Origin: an uncultured Pelagibacteraceae bacterium
GTDB lineage: Bacteria; Pseudomonadota; Alphaproteobacteria; Pelagibacterales; Pelagibacteraceae
Assembly: GCA_902624315.1 (NCBI GenBank)
Contig: CACNXC010000010.1
Location: 1-36,926, forward strand
Direction: 5' to 3'
Length of the DNA: 36,926 bases
Below the pieces are notes generated by a model that made no database searches, was not told where the DNA came from, and saw nothing but the letters and a program-made list of their open reading frames with translations. Of this stretch, positions 1 to 8,567 are shown in pieces. A program made the position numbers and the translations under genes. The stretch's first letter is position 1, and every line of letters begins with the position of its first letter.

Positions 1-179
1 TAAATTTCTAAAAGTTTTTTTGCAATTATTAATCCTAAAACACGATCTCCTAAAAATTCTAATTTTTCATTATTAATTTCTTTGTTATAGCTTTTATGTG
101 TTAATGATCTAACTAACAAATCTTTGTCTTTGAAATTGATCCTAATTTTTTTTTCTAAAGTTTGATAATTAATTTTCAT
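1..179 (-). CDS. rnc: Ribonuclease III, N-terminal part (cut by window edge)
   Basis: Only the first 59 codons or so are inside the window. Reading the minus strand from the ATG at 179 gives a protein beginning MKINYQTLEKKIRINFKDKD and then the RNase III signature LEFLGDRVLGLIIAKKL, where the conserved Glu and Asp belong to the Mg2+ site. The family cleaves double-stranded RNA during rRNA maturation and mRNA processing. The start overlaps the lepB stop by one base (TAATG), so it is translated directly after lepB, an old proteobacterial pairing (lepB-rnc). The dsRNA-binding domain would lie off the window and cannot be judged. Confidence 0.9.
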   Translation of the reverse strand, partial: MKINYQTLEKKIRINFKDKDLLVRSLTHKSYNKEINNEKLEFLGDRVLGLIIAKKLLEI

Positions 180-913
180 TATTTGATCTTTTGAAAGAAT
201 CTATCAAATCTGATTGATTTGTTCCATTTCCAAAATGAAAAAATACTCCCAATAGATCTATCTGAGGAGAAGAAAATAAATTGTGCCTTTCCTACAAGAT
301 TATCTTTGTGTACATACCCTACACTTGATAGATATCTACTATCCTTGGAACAATCTCTATTATCTCCTAAATAGAAGTAGTGATCCTTTGGAACTATAAA
401 TTTATCAGAATTTTGAAAAGTATAATCTTTTAAGTAAACAGTTTTATATTTTTTCCCATTAGGTAAAATTTCCTCAAAAGTAAATACATCAATGTTTCTA
501 TTTCCACAGAATATTTTATCACTTTCTGAGATTCTGGATTTTAAAACCTCTGCATTATTTATATACAAATTTGAATTAATAAATTGTACTTGATCTCCGG
601 GCAAACCAATTAATCTTTTTATATAATCAGTTCTATTATCTGCAGGAGTTTTGAATACTACAACATCTCCTCTTTTTGGCTCACTGAACATTACCCTTCC
701 TGTAAAAATAGGTGGACTAAACGGAAATGAATGTTTGCTATAACCATATGAATATTTAGTCACAAATAATCTGTCTCCAACTAACAGATTAGGCTCCATT
801 GATGAAGATGGTATATAAAATGGTTGAAGAAATATAGATCTGATAAAAATAGCAATAATTAATGCATAAAATAAGGTTTTTATATTTTCTTTAAAAAAAT
901 TTTTATCTAACAT
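179..913 (-). CDS. lepB: Signal peptidase I
   Basis: Membrane-bound serine protease that removes signal peptides from exported proteins; active site on the periplasmic side. 244 aa. One N-terminal transmembrane segment (about residues 12-30) is followed by the box PSSSMEPNLLVGDRL, with Ser38 as nucleophile. The general-base lysine is Lys99 in YIKRLIGLPGD, and the C-terminal box FYLGDNRDCSKDSR is present. The Ser/Lys dyad is therefore intact. Having a single membrane span and a length near 245 aa is usual for alphaproteobacteria (E. coli LepB is longer, with two spans). Its start overlaps the acpS stop and its stop overlaps the rnc start, each by one base. Confidence 0.96.
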   Translation of the reverse strand: MLDKNFFKENIKTLFYALIIAIFIRSIFLQPFYIPSSSMEPNLLVGDRLFVTKYSYGYSKHSFPFSPPIFTGRVMFSEPKRGDVVVFKTPADNRTDYIKRLIGLPGDQVQFINSNLYINNAEVLKSRISESDKIFCGNRNIDVFTFEEILPNGKKYKTVYLKDYTFQNSDKFIVPKDHYFYLGDNRDCSKDSRYLSSVGYVHKDNLVGKAQFIFFSSDRSIGSIFSFWKWNKSIRFDRFFQKIK

Positions 914-1299
914 TATCTTTTAATCAAAATTGTAAATGCTATTGAGTGATCTTTTTCATCAGATAGTGAAAGAAACAAATCATATTTCTTAATTTTGAAC
1001 TTTTTTTTTATAATTTTATCAATTTTTTTTGATTTAAAGAAAAAAGGTTTACCCATTTTATCATTTAAAATTTCAATATCTTTAAAATTTAAATTATCTC
1101 TAATACCAGTACCAAATGATTTTGATAGAGCTTCTTTAGCTGCAAATCTTTTTGCAAAAAAGTTTGTCCTGTTAACTTTATTTTTTGAAAATTTAAGTTC
1201 ATTAGGTCCAAAAGTTCTTTTTATAAAGTTTTGGTTTTTAATCAAAGGCTGAATTCTTCTATTATTTACTACGTCAACTCCAATTCCTAATATTTTCAT
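913..1299 (-). CDS. acpS: Holo-[acyl-carrier-protein] synthase
   Basis: Transfers 4'-phosphopantetheine from CoA to the serine of acyl carrier protein, activating it for fatty acid synthesis. 128 aa, normal AcpS length. The N-terminal motif LGIGVDVV carries the Mg2+-binding Asp9, and FAKRFAAKEALSKSFGTGI holds the second metal ligand (Glu) and CoA-binding residues. The C-terminal LSLSDEKDHSIAFTI is typical. It lies 5 bp downstream of pdxJ and shares a TAATG junction with lepB; pdxJ-acpS-lepB-rnc is a familiar proteobacterial order. Confidence 0.95.
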   Translation of the reverse strand: MKILGIGVDVVNNRRIQPLIKNQNFIKRTFGPNELKFSKNKVNRTNFFAKRFAAKEALSKSFGTGIRDNLNFKDIEILNDKMGKPFFFKSKKIDKIIKKKFKIKKYDLFLSLSDEKDHSIAFTILIKR

Positions 1300-1304
1300 T
1301 TCAG

Positions 1305-2021
1305 TTATTTAATAATTCTTTTAAATTTTTTTATTACATTGGATAAACCAAAAAAAACCGACTCACCGATTAAATAATGTCCAATATTAAATTCTTCAAT
1401 TTCTTTAAATCTTGATAATAATTCAGTTGTTTTATAATCAAGTCCATGACCAGCATGAACTTCTAAACCAATTTTCTTTGCAATAATTGAACATCTTTTA
1501 ATTCTGTTAAGTTCTTTGGAATAATTTTTCTTCAATTTTACTAATCTAGAAAGTCTACCTGTATGAATTTCAACACAATCAGATCCTAATTTATATGAGG
1601 TCTTAATATCATTAATGGATGGATTTATGAATAAACTTGTTCTAATTTTTTTCTTTTTAAATTTCAAAATTATATTTTTAATTTTATTTTTATTTTTACT
1701 TAAGTCTAAACCTCCTTCTGTGGTAACTTCTTTTCTATTTTCTGGCACTAAACAAATATAATTTGGTTTGATTTTCAATGCTTTACTTATCATTTTTGGG
1801 TTAGTTGAAATTTCCAGATTAATCAAAATCTTTTTTAGAGAACAAATTTTTTTTGCATCATTATCTTTTATATGTCTTCTATCTTCGCGAAGATGAATTG
1901 TTATTGAGTCAGCACCTGCTTTCTTTACAAATTTAGCTGCAAATATCGGGTCTGGATGTAGTTCACCTCTAGCATTTCTCAGGGTTGCTATATGATCAAT
2001 ATTTACTCCAAGACGTTTCAC
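1305..2021 (-). CDS. pdxJ: Pyridoxine 5'-phosphate synthase
   Basis: Condenses 1-deoxy-D-xylulose 5-phosphate with 3-amino-2-oxopropyl phosphate to pyridoxine 5'-phosphate, the last ring-forming step of DXP-dependent vitamin B6 synthesis. 238 aa, full length for the TIM-barrel family. Clear motifs are LGVNIDHIATLRNARG at the N-terminus, DSITIHLREDRRHI, VEIHTGRLS, EVHAGHGLDY and FNIGHYLIGESVFFGL near the C-terminus (phosphate binding). Its ATG overlaps the pyrE stop by 4 nt (2018-2021). The other genes of this pathway are not in the window. Confidence 0.96.
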   Translation of the reverse strand: MKRLGVNIDHIATLRNARGELHPDPIFAAKFVKKAGADSITIHLREDRRHIKDNDAKKICSLKKILINLEISTNPKMISKALKIKPNYICLVPENRKEVTTEGGLDLSKNKNKIKNIILKFKKKKIRTSLFINPSINDIKTSYKLGSDCVEIHTGRLSRLVKLKKNYSKELNRIKRCSIIAKKIGLEVHAGHGLDYKTTELLSRFKEIEEFNIGHYLIGESVFFGLSNVIKKFKRIIK

Positions 2022-2605
2022 TTCGTGTATCTACTTCCTGGTGTCGAAATTGGAATTAATTTCAACTCGTTTGGAATTTTGTTCTTTTTATAAGTTGGAA
2101 CAGAAATTTTAAGGTGTGAAACTATATCTTTTTTTATTTTTAAATTGTTTTTTGATGACCTATCAATAATTGTTGCAAAACCCATTAATTTTGCTTTTGA
2201 ATTTTTTATCAATTTTACACATTCCATGCTTGATTTGCCTGTGGTTATAACATCTTCGATAATTAATACTTTTGATCCTTTTTTAATTTGAAAACCTCTT
2301 CTTAATTTAAATTTCCCTTTTACTCTTTCGCAGAAAATAGTTTCTTTTTTAAGTAGTCTTCCAATTTCATAACCGATTACTATACCACCCATTGCTGGTG
2401 ATAAAATCAAATCGAAGTTTTTAAATTTTTTCTTAATTTTACTAGCTAAAGATTTACATATTTTTTCTGCTTTATGCGGAAAACTTAATAGCTTTGCGCA
2501 TTGAATATATTTTGAAGAGTGTAATCCAGAAGATAAAACAAAATGTCCTTCTAATAACGCATTAGTTCTTCTTAAAATATCTAAGGATTTTTTGTGTGAA
2601 AGCAT
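2018..2605 (-). CDS. pyrE: Orotate phosphoribosyltransferase
   Basis: Converts orotate plus PRPP to orotidine 5'-monophosphate in pyrimidine synthesis. 195 aa. The PRPP-binding loop VLIIEDVITTGKSS (about residues 113-126) is canonical, and the N-terminal LLEGHFVLSSGLHSSKYIQC and SPAMGGIVIGYEIGR match the family. The chosen ATG lies inside the 3' end of the upstream spoT gene, giving a 44-nt overlap. The conserved sequence begins within ten residues of this start, so a much later start would cut into the domain. It reads on into pdxJ with a 4-nt overlap. Confidence 0.93.
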   Translation of the reverse strand: MLSHKKSLDILRRTNALLEGHFVLSSGLHSSKYIQCAKLLSFPHKAEKICKSLASKIKKKFKNFDLILSPAMGGIVIGYEIGRLLKKETIFCERVKGKFKLRRGFQIKKGSKVLIIEDVITTGKSSMECVKLIKNSKAKLMGFATIIDRSSKNNLKIKKDIVSHLKISVPTYKKNKIPNELKLIPISTPGSRYTK

Positions 2606-4307
2606 TTCTTTTATCTTCGTGTCTAATTATCTTAAATTTTATACCTTTTTGTTTTAGCTCTGCAATAAAATTAGTGAAATTTTTTAAGTCCCTTATGATT
2701 AATTGAAATTTAAAATTTATATAGTTCGGGTTTTTGCCTGCCATAACAAGGTTTGAAATATTCAGTTTATGTTCTCCGATTAATGAACTTACATTACCAA
2801 GCTGACCGGGTTTATCTGGTAAAGATATCCATAAAGTGGTATTGTATTTTTTTACTCTTTCCTCTTTTCTTTCTCCCTTTTCATGCCAATAACGTCTTAT
2901 AGCTGCCCTTGCTTTTCCTGTTTTTGTTATTGGGATCCAATGCAATGATGGTGAATGATTTTTAGAGGTAATAATTTTAACTCGATCTCCATTTCTTAAA
3001 ATAGTTTGGAGTTCACTTTTATTACCATTAATTTCACATCCGATTGCAGTATCTCCTACTTTAGTGTGCACGGCATATGCAAAATCAATTGGGGTAGCAT
3101 CTTTTGGTAATTTAATAACCGATCCTTTCGGTGTGAAACAAAAAACATTTTCTTGGAACATTTGTAGTTTTGTATATTCATATGAATGTTCTGGATTTTC
3201 ATTTTTTTCAATGATTTCTACTAAATCTTTTAACCAGTCATATTCTTTCCAAGTTAAAGAATTAAATTTCTCAGAAGATTTATATTGCCAGTGTGAAGCA
3301 ATACCCCTTTCAGCAAAATCATGCATTTCTGTAGTTCTAATTTGAATTTCTATGGGTTTTTTATTAGATCCAATAACTGCTGTATGAATTGATTTATAAC
3401 CATTAATTTTAGGTGAAGAGATATAATCTTTAAATTTGCCAGGTATACAATTGTACTCTTTATGTAATATCCCTAAAGTTTTGTAACAATCATCTATATT
3501 TTTAAGAATTATTCTAAATCCAATAATATCGGTTATTTGCTCTAGAGAAACCCGCTTCTTTTGAACTTTTCTCCAAATTGAAAAAGGTGTTTTGCCTCTT
3601 CCGTAAATTTTAGATTGTATATTATTGTCATTTAATAAAGTATTAATTTCATTAGAAAGAGACACGAAAATATCTTTTTTGTCAGATTTGATTTCATCTA
3701 ATCTATTTTGAATTAATGTTCTTGCTTCATTATTCAAAACTTCAAAAGATAAATCTTCTAGTTCATCACGAATTCTATGCATCCCCATTCTATCAGCTAA
3801 TGGCGCATAAATTTCCATTGTCTCTTGTGCAATTCTTTTTCTTTTATCTTCTTTGGTAATAGCTTTTATCGTTCTCATATTATGTAAACGATCTGCAATT
3901 TTAACTAACAAAACTCTTATATCTTTTGAGGTAGCTAAAATAAGTTTTCTAAAGTTTTCAGCTTTTGAGTTTGTTGTTGCGGTGTTTTCAAAAACTGAGA
4001 TTTTTGTGACACCATCAACTAAATCTGCTACCTCTTCACCAAATTCTCCTTTAATGGTTTCGTAAGTTGCGTAAGTATCTTCGATTGTATCATGTAATAA
4101 ACCAGTGGTAATAGTAGCGCTATCTAATTTAAGATCAGTTAGGATATTTGCAACTTCTATTGGATGCACTGAATATGGATCACCTGAAGCTCTCTTTTGA
4201 TTACTATGTGCTTTAACAGCAAAATCATAAGCTTTATTAAGTTTTTCAGGGTTTAAAAATTTGTTATAAATTTTTACTTTATTTATTAAATCTTCAGAAT
4301 TAAGCAT
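2562..4307 (-). CDS. spoT: Bifunctional (p)ppGpp synthetase/hydrolase, Rel/SpoT type, with shortened C-terminus
   Basis: Makes and degrades the alarmone (p)ppGpp. 581 aa. The N-terminal HD hydrolase domain is intact: His34, His48, HDTIEDT with His72-Asp73, and VKIADRLHNMRT. The synthetase domain follows (about 215-345) with YGRGKTPFSIWRK, GYKSIHTAVIG and EIQIRTTEMHDFAERGIASH. The motif KFKDYI (291-296) is the basic RxKD-like form of bifunctional enzymes, not the acidic ExDD of RelA. A TGS domain lies at about 388-448 and an ACT domain at about 491-563. Only about 42 residues separate TGS and ACT, so the helical and zinc-finger/conserved-cysteine region usual in long RSH proteins (about 700 aa) is largely missing. 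Both activities look preserved; ribosome-linked control may differ. Overlaps pyrE by 44 nt. Confidence 0.93.
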   Translation of the reverse strand: MLNSEDLINKVKIYNKFLNPEKLNKAYDFAVKAHSNQKRASGDPYSVHPIEVANILTDLKLDSATITTGLLHDTIEDTYATYETIKGEFGEEVADLVDGVTKISVFENTATTNSKAENFRKLILATSKDIRVLLVKIADRLHNMRTIKAITKEDKRKRIAQETMEIYAPLADRMGMHRIRDELEDLSFEVLNNEARTLIQNRLDEIKSDKKDIFVSLSNEINTLLNDNNIQSKIYGRGKTPFSIWRKVQKKRVSLEQITDIIGFRIILKNIDDCYKTLGILHKEYNCIPGKFKDYISSPKINGYKSIHTAVIGSNKKPIEIQIRTTEMHDFAERGIASHWQYKSSEKFNSLTWKEYDWLKDLVEIIEKNENPEHSYEYTKLQMFQENVFCFTPKGSVIKLPKDATPIDFAYAVHTKVGDTAIGCEINGNKSELQTILRNGDRVKIITSKNHSPSLHWIPITKTGKARAAIRRYWHEKGERKEERVKKYNTTLWISLPDKPGQLGNVSSLIGEHKLNISNLVMAGKNPNYINFKFQLIIRDLKNFTNFIAELKQKGIKFKIIRHEDKRNAFTQKILRYFKKN

Positions 4308-4327
4308 TCATATACTATATCACTAAA

Positions 4328-4840
4328 TTAAATTTGTTTAATAGACCTAATGTCTCTATTTTTTAATGATAATAATAGTTTTTTTATGGAATGTTTTGAA
4401 ACTGGATGTTTCCAAGTTTTATCTATCTCAAATAATGGAAAAAGGACGAAATTTCTTTTATGCATTCTTGAATGAGGTAGATTTAATTCGCCTTTCATTT
4501 TTTTTCTATTAAAATCAATTATATCAATATCGCACTCTCTAGGAGCATTTCGAAGTCTTTTCTTTCGTCCTAGGCTTGTTTCAATAGTTTTACAAACACT
4601 TATTAATTCAAAAGGTGATAATTTAGTTAGAACCTTAACTACAACATTATAAAATTTAGGATTGTTATTATCAGGCCAAGACAAACTCTCATAATATCTT
4701 GATGATTTTACTATTATAATATCATTAAGAATTAATTTTGATTTAGCTAATTCAATATTACTGATTTTATTTCCTAGATTAGAACCTATGCCTAAATAGA
4801 CAGGACTAACTTGATTTTCTAATATATCTTGCTCTATCAC
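4328..4840 (-). CDS. folK: 2-amino-4-hydroxy-6-hydroxymethyldihydropteridine pyrophosphokinase (HPPK)
   Basis: Transfers pyrophosphate from ATP to 6-hydroxymethyl-dihydropterin in folate synthesis. 170 aa. The N-terminal [12 protein letters not shown], the central YYNVV-like segment [14 protein letters not shown], the ATP/Mg2+ signature [11 protein letters not shown] and the C-terminal [19 protein letters not shown] are all diagnostic. The start overlaps the 3' end of smpB by 35 nt. A 20-bp gap with no visible signal separates its stop from spoT. Folate supply is relevant here because sarcosine oxidase in the same window consumes tetrahydrofolate. Confidence 0.94.
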   Translation of the reverse strand: MIEQDILENQVSPVYLGIGSNLGNKISNIELAKSKLILNDIIIVKSSRYYESLSWPDNNNPKFYNVVVKVLTKLSPFELISVCKTIETSLGRKKRLRNAPRECDIDIIDFNRKKMKGELNLPHSRMHKRNFVLFPLFEIDKTWKHPVSKHSIKKLLLSLKNRDIRSIKQI

Positions 4841-5276
4841 GATTCCAGTCTCTTTGTTTTTTTACCGCTCTTTTATCAAATTGTTTCTTACCTTTAGCTA
4901 CAGCTAATTCTAATTTTGCTTTTCCCTTTTTAAAATACATTTTTGTAGGTACTATTGTAAGACCATCTCTTTGCATTTTCCCAATTAATTTATTGATTTC
5001 TCTTTTATTTAATAACAATTTTCTTTCATCGGTTGGATTATGGTTTGAATAACTAGCTTGCTTATAAGATGCAATATGTGAATTTATCAAGACTATTTCA
5101 CCTTTTTTTTCTATTGCATAAGAATCTGCTATGTTTACTTTACCATTACGAATTGATTTTATTTCAGAACCTTTTAAGACAATACCTGCTTCAAACAAAT
5201 CCTCAAAAAAATAATTGAAACTAGCTTTTTTATTAAGACAAATTATTTTTAAACCACTATTGGTTTTTTTTTTCAT
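4806..5276 (-). CDS. smpB: SsrA-binding protein SmpB
   Basis: RNA-binding partner of tmRNA in trans-translation, which rescues stalled ribosomes. 156 aa, normal length. Typical segments are [38 protein letters not shown], the [10 protein letters not shown] stretch, and the basic C-terminal tail [18 protein letters not shown] that enters the mRNA channel. The start shares one base with the dapA stop (TAATG at 5276), and the 3' end overlaps folK. The tmRNA gene itself is not in this window. Confidence 0.96.
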   Translation of the reverse strand: MKKKTNSGLKIICLNKKASFNYFFEDLFEAGIVLKGSEIKSIRNGKVNIADSYAIEKKGEIVLINSHIASYKQASYSNHNPTDERKLLLNKREINKLIGKMQRDGLTIVPTKMYFKKGKAKLELAVAKGKKQFDKRAVKKQRDWNRDRARYIRKSS

Positions 5277-6157
5277 TAAACTAGTTTTGCAGAATGAAGT
5301 GCTTTTTTAACAATATCCTTAGTTTCAGCCGTCACTTTTACAAGAGGTAGTCTTACATCATCATCACAAAGATTTAACAATTTTGCTGCATATTTTACAG
5401 GGCTCGGGTTGCTTTCAACAAACATCGCATGATGAAGTGGTTGTAAAATCTTATCAAGTTTTTCTGCCTCTTCCATTTCATTATCATTTTTAGATTTCGA
5501 TAATTTTTGAAAATCAGAGCAAAGTTTTGGAGCTATATTTGCAGTAACACTTATTGCTCCTACTCCCCCTCTTTTATTAAATTCTAAAGCATTATCATCA
5601 TTACCCGTTAATTGGATGAACTCTTTTCCCATTTTGTTTAAAGATTGACCTACTCTATCTAAATCTCCAGTAGCATCTTTAACACCAATTATGTTTTTTA
5701 ATTCGAACAATCGAGCCATTGTGTCAACTGACATGTCGATAACAGATCTACCAGGTATATTGTAAATCAAAATTGGAATTCCACATTTATCATTTATCGC
5801 TTTGTAATGTTGATACAAGCCTTCTTGTGTTGGTTTATTATAATATGGAGTAACAATGAGAGCACCGTTTGCTCCAATTTTTTCTGCATGAGTTGTAAGT
5901 GAAATGGCCTCCTCAGTAGAATTCGATCCTGTACCTGCAAAAACTGGTAATTTTCCATTACTTTCTTTTACACATAACTCAATCACTCTTTCATGCTCGT
6001 CATGACTTAAAGTTGGTGACTCACCAGTTGTTCCTGCTGGAACTAATCCATTTGTCCCATTTTGGATATGAAAATGAATTAAATTAATATATGCCTCATC
6101 ATCAAGTTTATCATTTTTAAACGGGGTGACTAAAGCAACATTTGATCCTTTAAACAT
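5276..6157 (-). CDS. dapA: 4-hydroxy-tetrahydrodipicolinate synthase
   Basis: Condenses pyruvate with aspartate semialdehyde, the first committed step to diaminopimelate (peptidoglycan) and lysine. 293 aa, standard for this TIM-barrel family. The Schiff-base lysine is Lys160 in [10 protein letters not shown]. The proton-relay residues Thr44, Tyr106 and Tyr132 are all present ([29 protein letters not shown]). It is the first gene of the long minus-strand run 6157 to 1 and diverges from slt over 43 bp. A TGTTATAAG extended -10-like element sits just upstream, so the mRNA may be almost leaderless. Confidence 0.96.
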   Translation of the reverse strand: MFKGSNVALVTPFKNDKLDDEAYINLIHFHIQNGTNGLVPAGTTGESPTLSHDEHERVIELCVKESNGKLPVFAGTGSNSTEEAISLTTHAEKIGANGALIVTPYYNKPTQEGLYQHYKAINDKCGIPILIYNIPGRSVIDMSVDTMARLFELKNIIGVKDATGDLDRVGQSLNKMGKEFIQLTGNDDNALEFNKRGGVGAISVTANIAPKLCSDFQKLSKSKNDNEMEEAEKLDKILQPLHHAMFVESNPSPVKYAAKLLNLCDDDVRLPLVKVTAETKDIVKKALHSAKLV

Positions 6158-6162
6158 AAATA

Positions 6163-6171
6163 CTTATAACA
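6163..6171 (-). promoter_or_regulatory. Possible extended -10 promoter element for dapA
   Basis: Read on the minus strand, 6171 to 6163 is TGTTATAAG: a TG dinucleotide, one spacer base and TATAAG (5 of 6 to TATAAT). It lies 5 nt before the dapA ATG, so transcription would begin at or next to the start codon and the mRNA would be near-leaderless. No convincing -35 hexamer at 17 nt is seen. In DNA this AT-rich such matches arise by chance, so confidence is low. Confidence 0.3.
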
Positions 6172-6200
6172 TACATTGAAGATTCATATAGTAAAAGATT

Positions 6201-8411
6201 ATGATTAAAAAAATCTTATTTTGGATAATATTGATTAATTTATTCGGTTTACTCACTGTAGCTCAATCAGACATAATCCCATTAAAAAAACCAATGCAAT
6301 CTGAAGAGCTAACCCAAAAAAAATTATTAATAGATGTGCTAAAACCTTTGCCTAAACCAATACCAAAAATAGCAAACGAAGAGATAGAAAAAAAAGTTAA
6401 ATCTAAAGCTGAAAAGAAGATAAGTGGTCTAATACTTCCTAAAAAAAAACCTTTGATCGCTGGATCAAAAAAAACAACAGAGATAAAAATATCAAAATAT
6501 TATCGTAAAAAAGATTTTGCATTAGCGAAAAAAGCAATTTCTGAAATGAAAAAAGCTAGATGGACAGATGCAATAAAAACAGCCAAAAGAGCTAAAGATA
6601 AATCTATATATGATTTTATTCAATGGAGACATTTACTTACAAAAGGAAATCAGGCTTCTTATTATGATTACAAAACCTTTATAGACACAAATGAGGATTA
6701 TCCTAGAATAGGACGAATAAAATATTTAGCTGAGCATAAACTTTCTACAGACAAAGTTAGTCCAAAAAAAATTATAGACTGGTTTGGACCTGCAGAACCT
6801 TTGAGTGGTTTCGGTAAAATGATATTAGGTGAAAGTCTTATTCTAAATGGTAATAAAGAAAAAGGGATAGGATTTATTAAAGAAGGCTGGATATCAGCTG
6901 AATTATCTAAAACAGATTTAAGATTTTATCGTAAAAAATTTAAAAAATACCTCAATGCAGATGATTATATTAAGCGTGCAGAATATCTTGCCTGGAATAA
7001 CAAATACTGGGATTTAAAACGATTGTTAAGATATTTACCCAAAGATTATGAGCTATTATATACAGCTAGACAATTATTAATGAGTAAATCTTATGGTGTC
7101 GATAATGCTATTTCTAAAGTTCCCCCTAATCTTAAAAATGATGCTGGTTTAAATTACGATAGATTAAAATGGAGAAGAAAAAGAGGAAGAGTTGATAGCT
7201 CTGTAGAAATTCTTTTAAAGATAAAAAACACAAAAGATTATCTAGTGCGGCCAGACAAATGGTGGATAGAAAGAGAAATTATTTCAAGATCTCTAATATA
7301 CAAAAAAAAATATGAATTAGCTTATAAAATTGCTAGTAACCATGGAATGACTGAAGGAGCTGAATTTGCTGCAGCTGAGTGGATGAGTGGTTGGATAGCT
7401 CTGAGTTTTTTAGATGATCCTGTATTAGCCAAAGAACATTTTGAAAATTTTTATAACAACGTAGGATATCCTATTAGCACAGCTAGAGGTGCTTATTGGC
7501 TTGGTAAAACTTATAAAAAGCTGGGTGATAAAGATTTATCTTACAAATGGTTTAAAGAAGCAACAAATTATTTAACTACTTATTACGGTCAATTAGCATT
7601 TATGGAAATAAGCCCAAATGAAAAATTTGAACTCTCAAAAGATATGATTATCCAAAAAGAATATCGCAATTATTTTTTTAAGAAAGACCTAGTTAAATTA
7701 ATCTATTTATTAGATGAATTAGATGAAGATAAATATACTAAACATATATTAAGACATTTAGCTAATGATGATGTTAGTAGTGGTAGTGAAGTCTTGGCTG
7801 CTGAACTTGCAACAAATATAGAACGTTTTGATTTTGCAATTCAAATTTCTAAAATAGCTTCATATGAAAAAAGATTTCATAATAAATACAACTACCCAAT
7901 TATAAGTACACCAAAATATATTAACGGAAGAAAAATTCCTGATAACGCTTTTATTCTCTCAATCATAAGACAAGAAAGTGAATTTGATTTAAGTGCAAAT
8001 AGTCATGCTGGTGCCAAAGGTTTAATGCAACTCATGCCTTACACAGCTAAACTAGTTGCCAAACAGGCAAAACTTCCCTACTCAAAATCTCGACTAACTA
8101 CTGATGCTGAATATAATATTAATTTGGGATCTCATTATATTGCTGGGCTCATACTTGAATATGATGGCGCTTATCCTTTTGCTGTAGCCGCTTACAATGC
8201 TGGGCCAAAAAGAGTACGATACTGGAAAAAAATAAACAAAAATCCGCAAAAAAATCAAATTGATTATATCGATTGGATTGAGTTAATTAAATTTAAAGAA
8301 ACTAGAAATTACGTACAAAGAGTTTTGGAAAATTATAATGTTTACAGGTATGTGCTTGAGCAAAGACCTATTGGAATGAAGGATTTTTTTAAGAACAATC
8401 CCTTATTTTAA
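6201..8411 (+). CDS. slt: Soluble lytic murein transglycosylase (Slt family)
   Basis: Periplasmic enzyme that cleaves the MurNAc-GlcNAc bond of peptidoglycan with formation of a 1,6-anhydro product. 736 aa. A signal peptide covers about residues 1-22 (ILFWIILINLFGLLTVAQS), followed by a Pro/Lys-rich linker to about residue 85. A long helical, TPR-like region (about 100-560) corresponds to the doughnut-shaped superhelical domain of Slt70. The C-terminal catalytic domain (about 580-700) contains IIRQESEFDLSANSHAGAKG with catalytic Glu592, GLMQLMP and FAVAAYNAGPKRV. It diverges from dapA, whose product feeds peptidoglycan, and its stop lies 3 bp from the tRNA-Ser 3' end. Confidence 0.93.
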   Translation: MIKKILFWIILINLFGLLTVAQSDIIPLKKPMQSEELTQKKLLIDVLKPLPKPIPKIANEEIEKKVKSKAEKKISGLILPKKKPLIAGSKKTTEIKISKYYRKKDFALAKKAISEMKKARWTDAIKTAKRAKDKSIYDFIQWRHLLTKGNQASYYDYKTFIDTNEDYPRIGRIKYLAEHKLSTDKVSPKKIIDWFGPAEPLSGFGKMILGESLILNGNKEKGIGFIKEGWISAELSKTDLRFYRKKFKKYLNADDYIKRAEYLAWNNKYWDLKRLLRYLPKDYELLYTARQLLMSKSYGVDNAISKVPPNLKNDAGLNYDRLKWRRKRGRVDSSVEILLKIKNTKDYLVRPDKWWIEREIISRSLIYKKKYELAYKIASNHGMTEGAEFAAAEWMSGWIALSFLDDPVLAKEHFENFYNNVGYPISTARGAYWLGKTYKKLGDKDLSYKWFKEATNYLTTYYGQLAFMEISPNEKFELSKDMIIQKEYRNYFFKKDLVKLIYLLDELDEDKYTKHILRHLANDDVSSGSEVLAAELATNIERFDFAIQISKIASYEKRFHNKYNYPIISTPKYINGRKIPDNAFILSIIRQESEFDLSANSHAGAKGLMQLMPYTAKLVAKQAKLPYSKSRLTTDAEYNINLGSHYIAGLILEYDGAYPFAVAAYNAGPKRVRYWKKINKNPQKNQIDYIDWIELIKFKETRNYVQRVLENYNVYRYVLEQRPIGMKDFFKNNPLF

Positions 8412-8414
8412 AGA

Positions 8415-8506
8415 TGGCGGAAGAGGAGGGATTCGAACCCTCGGTACAAGTTTCCTCGCACGGTCATTTAGCAAACGACTGGTTTAAGCCTCTCACCCAC
8501 TCTTCC
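8415..8506 (-). tRNA. tRNA-Ser, anticodon GCU
   Basis: On the minus strand 8506 to 8415 folds as a class II tRNA of 92 nt. The acceptor arms GGAAGAG and CTCTTCC pair fully and are followed by discriminator G and an encoded CCA. The anticodon arm is GTCGT-TTGCTAA-ATGAC, with GCT at the anticodon position (reads AGC/AGU serine codons). A long variable arm and the T-arm GAGGGTTCGAATCCCTC are present. It is convergent with slt (3-bp gap) and divergent from soxB. Confidence 0.97.
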
Positions 8507-8525
8507 AAGAAATTTGTCGCTTTTG

Positions 8526-8531
8526 ATTGTA
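8526..8531 (-). promoter_or_regulatory. Possible -10 box for tRNA-Ser
   Basis: The minus strand reads TACAAT here (5 of 6 to TATAAT), 19 nt before the mature tRNA 5' end. That position would give a short 5' leader for RNase P to remove. The best -35 candidate 16 nt further upstream (TTTATT) is weak. It sits inside the 64-bp divergent region shared with soxB. Confidence 0.35.
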
Positions 8532-8567
8532 TTGAATAATCGATATTAATAAAGTAATTATTCAATA
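8530..8567. promoter_or_regulatory. Perfect 11-bp inverted repeat upstream of soxB (operator or leader hairpin)
   Basis: TATTGAATAAT (8530-8540) and its exact reverse complement ATTATTCAATA (8557-8567) are separated by 16 nt and end 3 nt before the soxB ATG. Possible -35/-10-like hexamers (TTGATT 8523-8528, TATTAA 8544-8549) surround or lie between the arms, so a dimeric regulator bound here could control soxB. Alternatively the transcript could fold into an 11-bp stem that hides the translation start. No regulator gene is nearby. The arms are AT-rich, so chance is not excluded. Confidence 0.45.

Noticed and set aside
995..1252. Open frame of 85 codons on the plus strand within acpS
   Set aside because: Shadow of acpS on the opposite strand; low-complexity Phe/Leu/Lys product with no family features. 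The same applies to other antisense frames, such as those inside spoT, gatB, topA and mgtE.
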